Origin: Thermothelomyces thermophilus ATCC 42464
Lineage: Eukaryota; Ascomycota; Sordariomycetes; Sordariales; Chaetomiaceae
DNA: 64,000 bases
Assembly (NCBI RefSeq): GCF_000226095.1
Contig: NC_016476.1
Span: forward strand, 62,001 to 126,000
Direction: 5' to 3'
The position numbers were made by a program, and so were the translations under genes. Shown here in pieces: positions 11,005-22,900 of the stretch (positions within the stretch are counted from its first letter, which is position 1; every line of letters begins with the position of its first letter). The notes under the pieces are model-generated. The model was not told the DNA's origin, made no database searches, and saw only the letters and a list, made by a program, of their open reading frames with translations.

Positions 11005-11412
11005 ATGGCGCCCGCGCAACCCGAACTGAAGAAAGTATGTGGCTGTCCACTATCAATTCCTTGTGTGGCTTTCGCATATCCGGCTGTTGTGCTACCTCTT
11101 GGTCTCTTTGATCGGATCGCTGACCCCTCTTCAACTTCAGTACCTTGACAAGCGCCTGTTCGTTCAGCTGAACGGTAGTCGCAAAGTCATTGGCGTCCTC
11201 CGTGGATACGATGTACGAGCACCTCGGATAGTTCGTGGTTTGCAGCAGCTGACGGGGTGTAGGTCTTCCTCAACATCGTGCTGGACGACGCCGTCGAGGA
11301 GAAGGATAACGGAGAAAAGGTGAAGCTCGGCATGGTGGTCATCCGCGGAAACTCGGTCGTCATGCTGGAGGCACTAGAAAGGATTGGCGACGACGCGCGG
11401 GGTGGTCGTTAA
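11005..11412 (+). CDS. SMX2: Small nuclear ribonucleoprotein G (SmG)
   Basis: Exons join(11005-11034, 11141-11212, 11263-11412) give 83 residues plus stop. SmG is one of seven Sm proteins forming the ring on U1, U2, U4 and U5 snRNAs. The Sm1 motif reads across exons 2-3 (LNGSRKVIGVLRGYD then VFLNIVLDDA) and Sm2 as MVVIRGNSVVMLEAL. The N-terminal PELKKYLDKRL is diagnostic of SmG rather than other Sm or LSm proteins. Introns of 106 and 50 nt are both phase 0. An exon of only ten codons at the start is easily missed by gene finders. Length equals the family norm. It is head to head with Ntr2, so a ring component and a spliceosome-recycling factor share a promoter. Confidence 0.95.
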
Positions 11413-11628
11413 GGCGCCGGCGCCATGCGGTCTCCTGGTTGCTGGCGGTTGGGGCGGGAGGAAAAAGACCGGAGAAGTCCGATGGACCGATGTTACTGCT
11501 CTGCTTTTGGGATGCGAGGCAAAACGGTTTCGGGGCAAGCACGGCGTTCAACGATACAAACGGGTCAACAAAAACAGGATTCGGCAGGGCAGATTCGACG
11601 GCGCAAAGATACCCAGCATAACCATATG

Positions 11629-12242
11629 CTATCTCTCCTCCGCCTCCCACGCTTTGTCGTCATAGCCATCCATCATCCTCCCGCCGTACGCTTTCATCCA
11701 GCCTCGGATGCCGCCTGTCATAACTTTTGACTCGAGGACACCGCCGACTTGATTGACATAATCCTGGAACCAGGCGGCGCAACGAGGGCCGCGCCCCAGG
11801 GAAGAGCCTATGAAGTAACGGGGGAGTTGAGCATGGTCAGCTTGTTAAGCCCAACCGCCCTCGAAAATTCATTCTCACCACAATAGAAGATGACTGTCTT
11901 GATGCCTGCCTGCTTGCACAAGCCGTACAGGGTCTTGCGTGTTGGGTAAAAGCTGTGAGCCGGCAGGTTGATGGCCCCACGCACAGTTCCTCCTTTACAG
12001 TCGGTTCGCCGTGTGTCCACCAAGAGGAAGCGCCGCTGTTCGTTTTCGGCCGTTTCCTGGGCCTGGAGGAGGTCAAAAACCTCTCCCGGCGTGACCTGCG
12101 CCGCGGTCGATGCTGGTTCGGGGAAGTCGGTCCACCACGGAGTGCCGTCTTCTCGTAGTGCCATCTTGAGACAGTGTTCATGCGCATGCTCATGGCCATG
12201 CCCATGGCCATTTTTCTGTGATGCTTCTTCTTGAACTGTCAT
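11629..12242 (-). CDS. Cdc25/Acr2-type rhodanese-domain protein (arsenate-reductase-like)
   Basis: Exons join(11629-11807, 11879-12242) give 180 residues plus stop; the 71-nt intron has a GTGAGA donor and TAG acceptor. The second exon supplies most of the active-site loop and the C-terminal half. The rhodanese fold spans about residues 45-170. The catalytic loop C-G-S-S-L-G-R has the C-X5-R spacing of Cdc25 phosphatases and yeast Acr2 arsenate reductase, not the six-residue sulfurtransferase loop, and is followed by GPRCAAWFQDY as in that group. The N-terminus carries a His-rich run (HGHGHEHAHEH) that could bind metal. Likely role: a phosphatase- or arsenate-reductase-like thiol enzyme in the cytosol; substrate unproven. 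An in-frame upstream Met exists at 12329. The 3' end faces SmG. Confidence 0.82.
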
Positions 12243-12978
12243 TGTGCGATCCTCAACCCAGGCGCATAATGTTGCCGGGCAAGTATTAATTAAACTGGCA
12301 AAGCTTTCCTCTTGACGGAACGTTTGCAAACCAGAGTCTGGCGTGTGTGTATGTACTGAGGTGATAGCGATTCTGTGTGGGCAGGGTACGGTGCTGTGGG
12401 AGCAAGTTCATACAGTTCGTTCGTGTCTAGGTGAGGTAGAACTGGTTCAGATGCGCTCTCCCGAGCGTTTTGTGAGTGCGTGGTATAAAGCAGGACCAGC
12501 CCCTGCAATGTAACGGGTCACATCATCTTGACTTGCCGTCGGCGGGATACTACCGAAGCCAAGATAACCCAAACAAGTTGCGATGCCACTTTGCCTTTAC
12601 CCATACGATTTTCAAAGCTTGCTTCCTCTAACTGCCATGAGTAACGTTTGCAACAATGCCATTGATTGGTTCACCATGTTTGCGCAGGCAGAGGGTTTCA
12701 AATATATGCATGTGCCATTCTAACACCTCATGGTGTGTTTGCCCGACCAGAAGGTAAGCGTTTAGAGATACTGTATCTTATGGTCTGTGGACCCATTGAC
12801 TTTGAAATCAAGACGCGCATGACAGTCCAGTCGGTGTCGGTAGATGAAAACTGATAATTATGCATTTAATTCAACGCAACCGACACGACGGATAATAATA
12901 TCAAACCCAGGTTCATCAATCTGCCTAAGGGCACGAATGTGGCGAAAGAGCGGTAGTAGCTCGCGGTGAAGCGAGCTT
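12243..12978. other. Intergenic region, no gene seen
   Basis: About 735 bp holding the promoter of the rhodanese gene and the 3' side of the WW-domain gene. Only short unsupported open frames occur. No RNA gene recognised. Confidence 0.5.
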
Positions 12979-14257
12979 CTAGTCATCGTAGTAGGCCTCC
13001 TCGTACTCCTCCTGGTACTCCTCCCGCGCTTCCTCGAGCTCCTCCCGCTCGCTGCTGCTCGCCGACGAGCTGGCGGCCTCCTCCAGGGCCTCCTCGTAGT
13101 TGTCGCGGGCCTCACGTAGTGACTCGCGGTCACTGCTGTCAATCTCCTCGCCGTAGGCGTTGGTGGTCGGCAGGACGCCTGGAGGATAGTCGCTTGGCGG
13201 GTAGTCGCTCGGCGGCGGTGGCGGAGGGGGTTCGTTATAGTAGTAGTTGTTGGTCTCGTAGACGACAGTTGCGGGGGCGGCGGCGGGGGCGGCGGCAGCA
13301 GCAGCTGGGGCCGCTGCATAGGCGCCACCGCCGGAGTTGCTTCCGTCATCTGATGAGTTTTCGGCTGTGGGGTGGTTAGCCATCCAAACAGTCCGCCTCG
13401 GGCAAGAGAGAGGGGAGCAAGCGTACTGAGCTCGTGGGCGATGACGGCACCGGCGACGGCACCGACGGCTAAGCCACCGGCGGCACCCAGAAGCATGCCG
13501 CTGTGGCTCTTCTTCTCCTTGTGGCTCCCGCGGTCGTCGTATTCTGGCTGAGGGCTGACGTGCTCGCCTCCGTAGGGGCTCTGTCCGTAGGAGGTGTGAT
13601 GACTGTCATAGCCGGCAGGAGGAGCACCATAGCCATCATGGTAAGCACCCGGGGTATCGTGTCCGCGATTGTCACCTTCCTGGGGAGGATGGTAAGACTG
13701 CTCATAACCTGGAGCCTCCCATTGGGAGCGGCCGCTGTGCTCCTCTACGTCTGGATCATCATGTTAGTGAACCACGATGGCTTCGGGGTAGACGTTTAGG
13801 GCTGATGGGACTCACAGAACCAGCGCTGGTAGTGGTCATCCCAGCACGGCTTCCAGCCGGAAGGGATCGGCGGCTTGTCGGCCGGCGGGTTGTAGGGAGG
13901 CGGCGGGCGCGGACCGGGTTCGGGGGGGTACGCGTACGGGGTCTCGCCCTGAGGCGGTGGCGAGGAGTAATTCGGCTGAGGCGGGGGAGGGGAGTAGGGC
14001 TGGTGTCCCTGCGGGGGATAGTAGCTGCCTTCGGGAGGCGGCGGCGGCGGCGGCGGGGACTGGTAATGGCCGCCGTAGGGCTGGGGGCTGTGGTAGCCGC
14101 CGTATCCCTGGGGCGGATACTGCTGAGGAGGGTAGTGGCCTACGCCATCGCGGTTGGAGTAACGATGCTCATCCCTGCTCTCCTTCTTTTCAGATCCAAG
14201 GCCCAAGCGGCCGAGATCTTCGGCAATGCCGTCGGTAAGCTTCTTTAAAAAGGACAT
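12979..14257 (-). CDS. WW-domain protein with Pro-rich region, glycine zipper and acidic tail
   Basis: Exons join(12979-13364, 13427-13750, 13816-14257) give 383 residues plus stop, with introns of 62 and 65 nt (ACTAAC branch in the first). Order: N-terminal MSFLKKLTDGIAEDL amphipathic segment; a long Pro/Tyr/Gly-rich stretch (about 35-135); a WW domain built across the first intron (SGWKPCWDDHYQRWFYV, then SGRSQWEAP); a second Tyr/Gly/His-rich stretch; a glycine-zipper hydrophobic segment (GAAGGLAVGAVAGAVIA) near 235-255; an Ala-rich piece; and a strongly acidic Glu/Asp/Ser C-terminus ending YYDD. WW domains bind Pro-rich peptides, so the protein may self-associate through its own PPPP runs. 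The glycine zipper suggests membrane insertion or oligomerisation. Function unknown. An alternative Met lies at 14287. Confidence 0.82.
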
Positions 14258-15161
14258 GTGGAGCGCTAAGGCTTGCTGAGTAGGCAAATGACGACGACTA
14301 GGAGGTGTGTCTAATCCAGGACCGATGCTGCAGGTGTCAAAGCAGCGGTATCTCTTGCGATTTTTATTCCCGTCAGCTTCGCCAGTTTCTCCAGACAGCC
14401 CTTGTTGGTTCCCTCAATTCCGAACGACCTAACACAAAGAGGAGCAGGCATCTGGAGGGGCAGAGGGGCTCCCCTCACCCCACCAGGCAGCACCGAGCAA
14501 ACAAAGCCCGCGCAGCCGAAAGCCGCATGGGACCCGCTCACCTCCGTGGCACGTTGTTGTGATCCGTTGTCACCCTGCCAAGCGGCCAAGCAGCCGAGCG
14601 GCCGAGCGGCCAAGCAGCCAAGCAACCAGTATTCGGATGAGATATCGAGTTCTCGTACTGCCGGAGCATCCGCTAGGCCTTGGCGTTCGATTGTGAGCAC
14701 ATTTTACTCCGTAGCAACGTAGATTTTGTGGGAGCGGCTTTGCCTGACTCTTCAGGGCCCAAAGAGGGGTCTAATTCATCTCATTCCCGCTCCATTTCCA
14801 CTTTTTAGGTCCTGCGCCCCACTGATCTCAGACGTGGGCCAACAAGTGCCAGGCCGCCTCACCCGCCGCCGCGCAGCCGCTGTATCCGCATTTCTGGTTC
14901 CGTTGCCCTGCCAGGGGAGGTGCTGCCACTATCCGTACTACTACTTACGTACGCAGTAGTGATTAGGTTGTTTTTTGAGGCAGCCCGGGCGCTTTACCTA
15001 GACACAACTCTCTCGTCAATCATTCCACCCAACGCTGCCTTCGCACTCTTCTTTCATATCACACCGTCGCGTGTTCAACCTCAACCCTTCCCGCATCCGA
15101 GAACTAATTGAAATCATCCGTCAAGGTCGAGTTTCGTCACCCTCTTCTTCAGCGCTGCAGC
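14258..15161. other. Divergent promoter region with short GC-rich tandem repeat
   Basis: About 900 bp between the WW-domain gene and the metacaspase gene. It includes an imperfect tandem array of GCGGCCAAGCAGCC-like units at about 14577-14632. Open frames here have no domain and are probably spurious. Confidence 0.5.
14577..14632. repeat. Imperfect GCGGCCAAGCAGCC tandem repeat
   Basis: A run of AGCGGCC/AAGCAGCC units repeated about six to seven times. It is a local low-complexity expansion in the intergenic space; no function is claimed. Confidence 0.75.
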
Positions 15162-16600
15162 ATGTCGTACTACCCCGGTCAAGGCTATGGACCCGGTTCC
15201 GGCTCCGGCTCCGGTTCTGGATACCACCAAGGATACGGCAGCGGAGGATACGGACAGCAATATCCGCCGAGCCAGGGCTACGGACAGTACCCGCCTCCGC
15301 AACAGCAGCAGAATTACTACCCTCCGCAGCAGCAGCAGCAGCAGCGCCAGTACCAGCGGCCGCCGGGACCGCCGCCTCAGGGTTATGATGCCTACGGCTA
15401 CCCGATCAATCACGGGCCGGGCTACGGTGGCTCGGGGCCTCGGGAGACCGCTCCGCCCCCGCCCTCGGGGATGCAGGAGTTCGGCCACGGGGCGCCGCAG
15501 GGCTACACGTTCCAGTACTCCAACTGCACCGGGCGGCGGAAGGCGCTGCTGATCGGCATCAACTACTTTGGCCAGGAGGGCGAGCTGCGCGGGTGCATCA
15601 ACGACGTCAAGAACGTGTCGGCCTTCCTGACGGAGAAGTACGGCTACCGGCCCGAGGACATGGTGAAGCTGACGGACGACCAGTCCGACCCGGTGCTGCA
15701 GCCGACCAAGGCCAACATCATTCGGGCGATGCAGTGGCTGGTGGACGGGGCGCAGCCCAACGACGCCCTCTTCCTGCACTACTCGGGCCACGGCGGCCAG
15801 ACCGAGGACCTGGACGGCGACGAGGAGGACGGCTACGATGAGGTCATCTACCCGGTCGACTACAAGACGGCCGGCCACCTGGTCGACGACCAGATCCACG
15901 ATCTCGTCGTCAAGCCGCTGCGGCCGGGCGTGCGCCTGACCGCCATCTTCGACAGCTGCCACTCGGGCTCCGCCATGGACCTGCCCTACCTCTACAGCAC
16001 CAAGGGCGTGCTCAAGGAGCCCAACCTGGCCAAGGAGGCCGGCCAGGGCCTGCTCGAGGCCGTCGGCGCCTACGCGCGCGGCGACATGGGCGGCGTCGCC
16101 AGCTCCTTCATGGGCTTCGCCAAGACCGCCCTCAAGGGCAACGACGCCTACGAGCGGACCAAGCGCACCAAGACGTCGCCTGCCGACGTGGTCATGTGGA
16201 GCGGCAGCAAGGACGATCAGACCTCGTACGTTTATTTATTTATTTTTATTTGTTTATTTTTTTTATTTCCCAACCCCATCATGCCCTTGTGCACATGACC
16301 AACGTGGTGGGGGACTAAACTAACTGAGTTGGAATAGAGCCGACGCGACCATTGCCTCGCAGGCGACCGGCGCCATGTCCTGGGCCTTCATCACGGCCCT
16401 CAGGCAGAACCCCAAGCAGAGTTACGTGCAGCTGCTCAACAGCATCCGCGACGTGCTCGAGACCAAATACACGCAAAAGCCCCAACTGTCCTGCAGCCAC
16501 CCGCTTGGTGCGTATAGTTATTCCTTCACCCCTCCGCCAGATGTGGACCGCTAACTCATCTCGCTTATCGCCAGATACCGATCTGCTTTTTGTCATGTGA
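15162..16600 (+). CDS. MCA1: Type I metacaspase
   Basis: Exons join(15162-16225, 16338-16507, 16575-16600) give 419 residues plus stop; the last exon encodes only eight complete residues. Metacaspases are Ca2+-dependent Cys proteases cleaving after Arg/Lys, acting in the cytosol in aggregate handling and stress-related death. The prodomain (about 1-110) is rich in Gly/Tyr/Gln/Pro, as in fungal type I enzymes. The p20 domain starts near [14 protein letters not shown]. The catalytic His is residue 210 (HYSGHGGQ) and the catalytic Cys residue 266 (FDSCHSGS). The acidic loop [18 protein letters not shown] lies between them. The p10 part includes [16 protein letters not shown] and [12 protein letters not shown]. 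Length is normal for the family. Upstream ATG at 15108 is in frame but lies before the conserved MSYYPGQ start. Confidence 0.95.
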
Positions 16601-17443
16601 GAAAGGGGGTGGTCTGGGAGTTCCCACTAGTTACCACACCACGCGTAGGTTTGTGGAGCTGCGCCATGTCGCTCCATTTGGAAGCGAGTCTGGATCTTGG
16701 GGGATTGCAGGGGAAGGGTTGAAGTGAGCGAGAAAAAGAATGGCTGCGATCGGGGATCTGTGAATTGGTACGGATTATTCCGTAACGCAGATCGTTCTGG
16801 GCCTGCCAGTATACTACCCTGAGACCCCTGCGGGTCGGCCTTGAATTCAGAAACCTTATGAGACCAGGAACCTTGGATGCCTAAGTAATGGACAGGGAAA
16901 CCGATTTGTGCTGTGCTGACTCGGCTGCATTTGTGGCGATAAAAGTTCCAATAGTTTTGGGAAGAGAAACTGCTGTCTCGCGGCAGTAGGGAAAAACGGG
17001 GGTATTACGACTAAGACTAAGATAATGTACACGAAGGGGTATAATACCGAAACTGAATTCATCCTTCTTGATGTCAACCGCAATCCTGAAGTCATCCAGC
17101 CGTCAACATCCCCATCCGCAGAGAATCCATAAGCGGCCCGGCCCGCGGCGCTGCACCACCGGGGATATGAACCCAATGTCTGACCCCTGGCAGACGGCCG
17201 CACAGGAACAGGTAACCAGGTCAGGTATACATTCTCTGTGGTAATAACGATTATACCTGATAGGAAAAGTTGAAATGTAGATAGGAAAGGTGACTTTGCA
17301 TAGCTGGCGATTTGAAAAATGACTTACACCGGGCCTCCCTCCGCTCATTCATCAAGCACCCACCATAACAAGGAGAAGAAAGGACAGGAAAGATTTGACA
17401 TACATATATATATATAACGAGTGATGATGATGATGAGGTGAAA
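16601..17443. other. Convergent intergenic region, nothing recognised
   Basis: About 840 bp between the stops of the metacaspase and the receptor gene. It contains short AT microsatellite (TATATATATATA near 17404-17415) and ATG/GAT repeats. No coding or RNA gene seen. Confidence 0.5.
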
Positions 17444-19950
17444 TCAGTGAATGACGCCCTTCAAGAAACCCAAGGCGCTCTTGAGGCTGATCTTGCTCCG
17501 CACGCTGCCGCCGCCGAGGGTGCTCGGGGCGGAGCCGCCGCCGCGCTCCGAGGGGGCGCCGCTGCTGGAGCCGCTCTCGGAGCCGCGCCGCTCGCGCACG
17601 TACTTGGGCCACGTGTTGGTCAGCACCAGGTACTTGATGCTGGCCTGGGCGGCGTCGAACACGGTGGCGTCGAAGGCCTCCGGGATGTCGCCCTCGTAGA
17701 CCGGGTACGGCGGTGGCGGCGGCGGCGTTGCCGTCGGTGGCGGGGTCACGATCTTGACGGTCAGCGGGATGTGGTTATTACCCCGGGACGACGTCGGCGG
17801 CGTCCGCCGGGCGGGCTCGGACTCGGCCTCGGGCTCGGGCCCGGGGGGGTCCAGGATGTGGACCTGGGAGTCGCGGGAGGGGGGCGCCTTGTTCGGGGCA
17901 GCAGTATCGGCTGGCGTCTTCATGGCCGCTGCTCCTGCTGCCGCCGCCGCCGCCGGCGTCGAGACGAAGTTGTCGTCGGCGAAGGGGGTGGCGGCATCGG
18001 CGTGGTTGACCGGGGAGGACGGGTTCGCGGCGGCGAGGCTGCGGGCGGCGCGCTCGAAGACGCCCTGCAGCTTGCGCAGGTCGGCCCAGGCGATGTTGAT
18101 GGGGAATTCGGCCTCGCGCGGCGAGATGAACTCGGTGTAGATGCGCAGGGCGCGCGTGAACTGGTCCCGCACCGCGTCCGGGCTCGCGTCGAAGCGGCCG
18201 CGGACGAAGTCGGCCGGGAGGCCGTTCTTCCACTCCGAGACGGCGGTCAAGAAGGCGATGTTCTCGCCCGAGAAGTCCTTGCGGGCCGAGAACTGGCGCA
18301 GCGGCTCCGGGTTCTTTTCCAAGACGTGCTCGAGCGCGGCCATGGTCAGGACGCTCTCGTCGGGGCCGAGGTTGCTTTGGCTGCTGTTGGACTCGAGGTT
18401 CGACAGCTTCTTCCACGAGTCGAAACCGCCCGAGTCGCCGACTTTGGTCGAGGTCGGACTCAGGGGCGGTCCACCGCTCCTGTCGCTCGAGGTCTCCGAC
18501 TTGGTCCCGAGCCGCTTCTTGGACTCCCAGTTGGCGATGGACTCGAGCGTCTCCTGGCGTAGCGTCTGGTGTTTATGGATCTCCCAGCATGGGACAAAGA
18601 CGGTCCAGATCTCCATGACCATGATGGTGAGGGCGATCCTGCCTCCTGTCAGGGGAGGGGGTTCTTCTCTTTCCACTAGAAGGAGCAAAATACAAACTTA
18701 CCACTGCGGCGGCACAAAGTACTTGTTCACCGGTGCCATGCCGGGGACATAGAGCGCAATGAGCCACATTGGCGCTGCTGGGAGTCTGTTTCGAGGAGTC
18801 AGTTACCAGTTACGGAGGACGGGCAAACGAGTTCCGAGAAAACCCGCGGACCACATACCCAGCAATGCAGCAGGCGATGGTCTGGCGTTGCCAGCCGTGC
18901 GTGTCATGAATGCCGCGAGATCGCCAGAGGATGATGGGGGCGATGATCCAGGCCCAGACGAACTGCCAGACGATCGAGGGCCACCTGCACACAGATTAGC
19001 TCGCAAGCCTCCTAAAAGTGTAGCGTCGTGATTGTTGTTGTTGTTGTTGTTGTTGTTTTTAAAAAAAGGGGGGGTGGTTGCGAGCAGGATACTTACCACT
19101 CCCAGCCTCTGCCCTGCTTCATGGCGATCTCCGCGGGCGAGCTACCCGTCACCTCAGTGCCGGGAATGCCAAAGTCGGAATGAAATTTGCGCGAGATGAG
19201 GTAGATGATGACTACCACGAGCAGCTGTGTGCGGGTTAGCCCTTTTTCCATGATGATATTTGTGGAGCGGATGCTGCTGCTGTTTCGTTATGAAGTAGGT
19301 AATTATTGTGGGAAAAAGAAACCAGAAAAACAAGCACAAATACAGATTAAAAGATGATAAAACAATGAAAATGTAACCGTATTTAAGATCAGTGCTGGGA
19401 TGTACCTAACCTGCACCGTCATGCCCATGGTAACAAACATAAACATGCGCTTCGAGTAGTCCATCTGCATGATGGCTTGAAAGAGATTGGGCCTTCGGAC
19501 CAGCCGCTTCTCGTCGTAGCGCGTCTTCATCTGACTCGGCGGACGGGCGAAGCGGCTCTGGGCCTTGGCGACGTGGAGAAACTGGCTGTTGCCGGCGTGG
19601 AAGAGGGCGATGCCGAAGGGATACCAGACCCCCATGATCCAGTACTCGGCGACCTCGGGGGCTAGCGGGCCGACGGAGTAGGCGATCTGGACCGAGATCC
19701 AGTAGAGATGTAAGAGAATGATGCCGGAAAAGGTCAAGGAGAGCGAGCGGAGTCGAAGGGTCGGCGTGTTGCGTTTCTTGTAAAGGAATGTCATGCCGCA
19801 GACGAGGAGGGCGGTCCAGACGGCACCAAAGGTGATCCACCAGATGCCGACGCCGTCCAGACGCGGCTCCGGCTTGGTGTCGGGCGTCGTCCCGAACTCG
19901 GACCCCACCGCCGCCGGGGCGGGCGTCTCGGAGGCGCGTGGCAAGATCAT
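17444..19950 (-). CDS. gprK: Seven-transmembrane receptor with RGS domain (GprK type)
   Basis: Exons join(17444-18638, 18702-18785, 18859-18984, 19097-19224, 19411-19950) give 690 residues plus stop, all phases closing. The N-terminal half holds seven hydrophobic helices (from [18 protein letters not shown] through [17 protein letters not shown]) and the C-terminal half an RGS domain, the plan of fungal GprK-like receptors, which combine ligand sensing and G-alpha GTPase acceleration at the plasma membrane. RGS signals are [17 protein letters not shown] and [15 protein letters not shown] (about 385-425) and the final helix [19 protein letters not shown] (about 619-638). About 115 residues of Pro/Ala/Thr-rich sequence split the RGS domain before that last helix. 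The start at 19950 is chosen because the frame upstream is low-complexity. Intron 2 holds a (TTG)n run. Confidence 0.88.
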
Positions 19951-22900
19951 GGCTCGAGGGATGGCTCGAGGATGGCTGCGGTCCGTCGACGCTTGTTTGG
20001 GGGGGGGGGGGGGGGGAGATCCAAAGCAAACCGCGAGAGTGGAAAAGAGAGAGACTGGATAAGCTCGTGGACTGACTGGGGTAGGAAGAAGCGAGCGAAG
20101 AATATGTATGTACTCTGTCAGGCACACGAGCTTATCTGGATTATGGGAAGAGCACCCCCGGGACACACACACACACATGCACCCAAGGCGTGGAACAGGG
20201 AACAGGGCTACCGGAATGTACATATATACAGTACATCGATAGTTACATACTTGTACACTAGTAGCCCGGACAGAGTGCCTTGACTCAGACAGCCCATGAC
20301 GCGAGTGTGGCTGCCAGGCTCTGATCCCGGCTTCAGGCAAGACCGGGATATTAAAGAGCGGACCCATGGTCATGGTGACATCGTCGTACACACCCCGTGG
20401 TTGTATTCTCGATCTGTGATTGCTGTGAGAGGCCGCAGGAGCAGCCGATCCCGGTGGCATGGTGGGGAGGGAGGGAGGGAGGAATGGGGAAACCAGCCAG
20501 GCCGCCCGCCCGGTCCCTTGGGAGGACTCCATACAATAATACTTCGTACCTACACTACGGATCCGTACACCACACTAACTTCCAAGTACGGATTAGGTAT
20601 ACTCGTAGCACCTTGGGCGGGCTGAGAGCCAGGGTACCGGACATGGGGCGTCCTGCGAGCTCGAGTCCCGAAAGAAAATGTTACTAGCACAAGCCAAGGC
20701 CTCCTCCGGCCAATGTAGGCCTGAATCACTTTGTCTCTGTCCCAGCCTCCATGGGCGTTTGGTGGTTCAGATGTGACTCTCTTAAATCTCGCTGTATGTA
20801 CTGTACATAGTGTACATGCATGTGGGGGAAGATCACCGTCGATGGTGTGCCTGGGCGATCAGATGCGCTAGGGTGGGTGTGATCGGTCGGATCCGTCGTG
20901 TGCTCTAGTACAGTACACTACCAACCACGAACAGGATCCGAGATCTACTATGTAATGAGTTAAGACCGGGACCAAGGTACACAGTTTGCTTGTGCGTTCT
21001 CCGACAGGAGATGAGCTACGCAGTATTTAGTTAGCGCTGGCCACGTCGATTGGCCGCCTTCCATGGGATCAGCAACCGCAGCGTGTCAGCATGCGCAATT
21101 TTTTCTCTGAGTTTCTCTTTTCTCTCCACGTCTTGTCGGGGTGAGCGAAAACATAATCACCATTGCTTCCTGGCCCTTTGCATCATGCCCGCCATGCACG
21201 GAATGTAGGCCAGAGTTTCGTGTATAATCCGAAACGTGTACGGAAATGTAATAATAGTGATGGGAACTTGGTGCATCGCGTACTCGAACACCACTCGATA
21301 ACCTAGAAAATGAAAGTGGTCGGCCGGCTCGTGAACCTGCGGACCGCATCTGAGATGCCGTCGGGCACATCCGCACTCCACCCACTCAGCTCCCGATGCC
21401 TTCGGTGCCAGGATTGGTCACAGCCGCTACGCGCCGATCACTATTACTTTTGCATGGGACCCTGGGCACTAGCGCCCCACGGGGGGGGAGGGGACCCGCA
21501 TGGTCGCCGTGCTTGGTACTGATTACTATGTATTAGTGTACTGTACAGTACTTGTAGCATCGTGGGATACACTATTCCGCTTCTCCGATATCCGACAGAC
21601 TGCCCAGGAGGCCCAAACCGGGTTCTCGAACCCTGCTTTCACGGAACATAACTATCTCGATTAGTTAGATGAGAGATCAACGTCCACAAGTTCAGCGCCT
21701 AAATCCGCAAACTGCTGGGCCGAGCATATACAGTAGAGCCTCTGCGCATGCTCCGCTGCCGAGTCAGACGAGAGTCCTCCGTGCTCTTCCAAACACGAAA
21801 CCCAGGACCGTGGCACGGATTGGAAAATCCTTAAGTTCTGCACCCCCCAGGCGGGAGCTCCGAGGTCATGGAAAACGTGGCTAGATCGGGAAGGACAGAG
21901 TTGGTATGCAAAACGGTAACCTGTACTAGGTAATTAATAGATATTGAGTTGGTGCAAACCTTGTTTTGCGAGAAAAAGAAAGACCCTTCCTCAGCGCTTG
22001 CTTTCTGATCCAATGTTTCTGTCATGCCGGTTTTCTTTTCTTTTTTTTTTTTTTTTCGAGTCGATTTATTTAGTACGGAGTAGTCTCGATTAAGTTGACG
22101 CATGCAGCCGGTTGACCGTTTTCCCCACTCATTCTTTCTTTTGTCCCGATCTAGCTCCTTCCAATGGGCCTAGACGCCGCGACGGTTAGTTGCCTGGCCT
22201 ATATCTCCTCAACAGTAAATAGTCAGCGGCCCCGGAGACTTGGGTTTATGACGTAGTTCAATCAGAACAGGGCTGAGGGTTCAGGGAGATCGTTGTATAC
22301 ATACCTCCTTTAGGAACACCGACTGAGACATGGCAATGGCAACTTCCATCACACCAGAGACAAGAGGTGGCTTGGAAAGACGCACGGGCCTAGAATGTGA
22401 AGTGCAAAAACAGGAAAAAAAAATTTGGTCAGGAAGTAGACAGACGAGTCGGAACAAACCACTTCAAATGCTGGCTTGCAGAGGGGTCACAACTTCCTAT
22501 CCAGTCACTGCTAGCTCCCAAAAGCCACAGTCGCACAAGGTGTGACTGAGGTTTGGGTTAATGCACAGGCACCTCTCCCCGTCGATATCAACCTCTGCCG
22601 TCTTCAAGATTAAAAGCAAAAGGAAAAGGAAGGGAGAACAATAATAGGTTAGAAAGGAAACAACCCGCCTGCAGCGCTTCCTTGCGATACCATAGCGGCT
22701 CGCAGCTGCAGTTGTGCAGCCTTTGGCTGCATGTTGCGGCCATGAAAAAGCACCCGAGGCGCTCAATGTTGCGGCCAGCAGAGCCAGTAATGGCCCTAGT
22801 GCAATTGCATGCACTCGGTAGACTGTTTTATATTGAGGCGGTTGGTACAGACCATTTGCTTCTTCGACTGCAAGCAAACATTTCATCCCAACCCCGCTCG

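Noticed and set aside
15114-15962. 282-codon minus-strand open frame opposite the metacaspase
   Set aside because: Shadow of the GC-rich metacaspase exon; composition is Val/Leu/Arg-rich with no motif.
21600-21660. GGGTTCTCGAACCCTG considered as the T arm of a tRNA
   Set aside because: No acceptor, D or anticodon arm can be folded around it.
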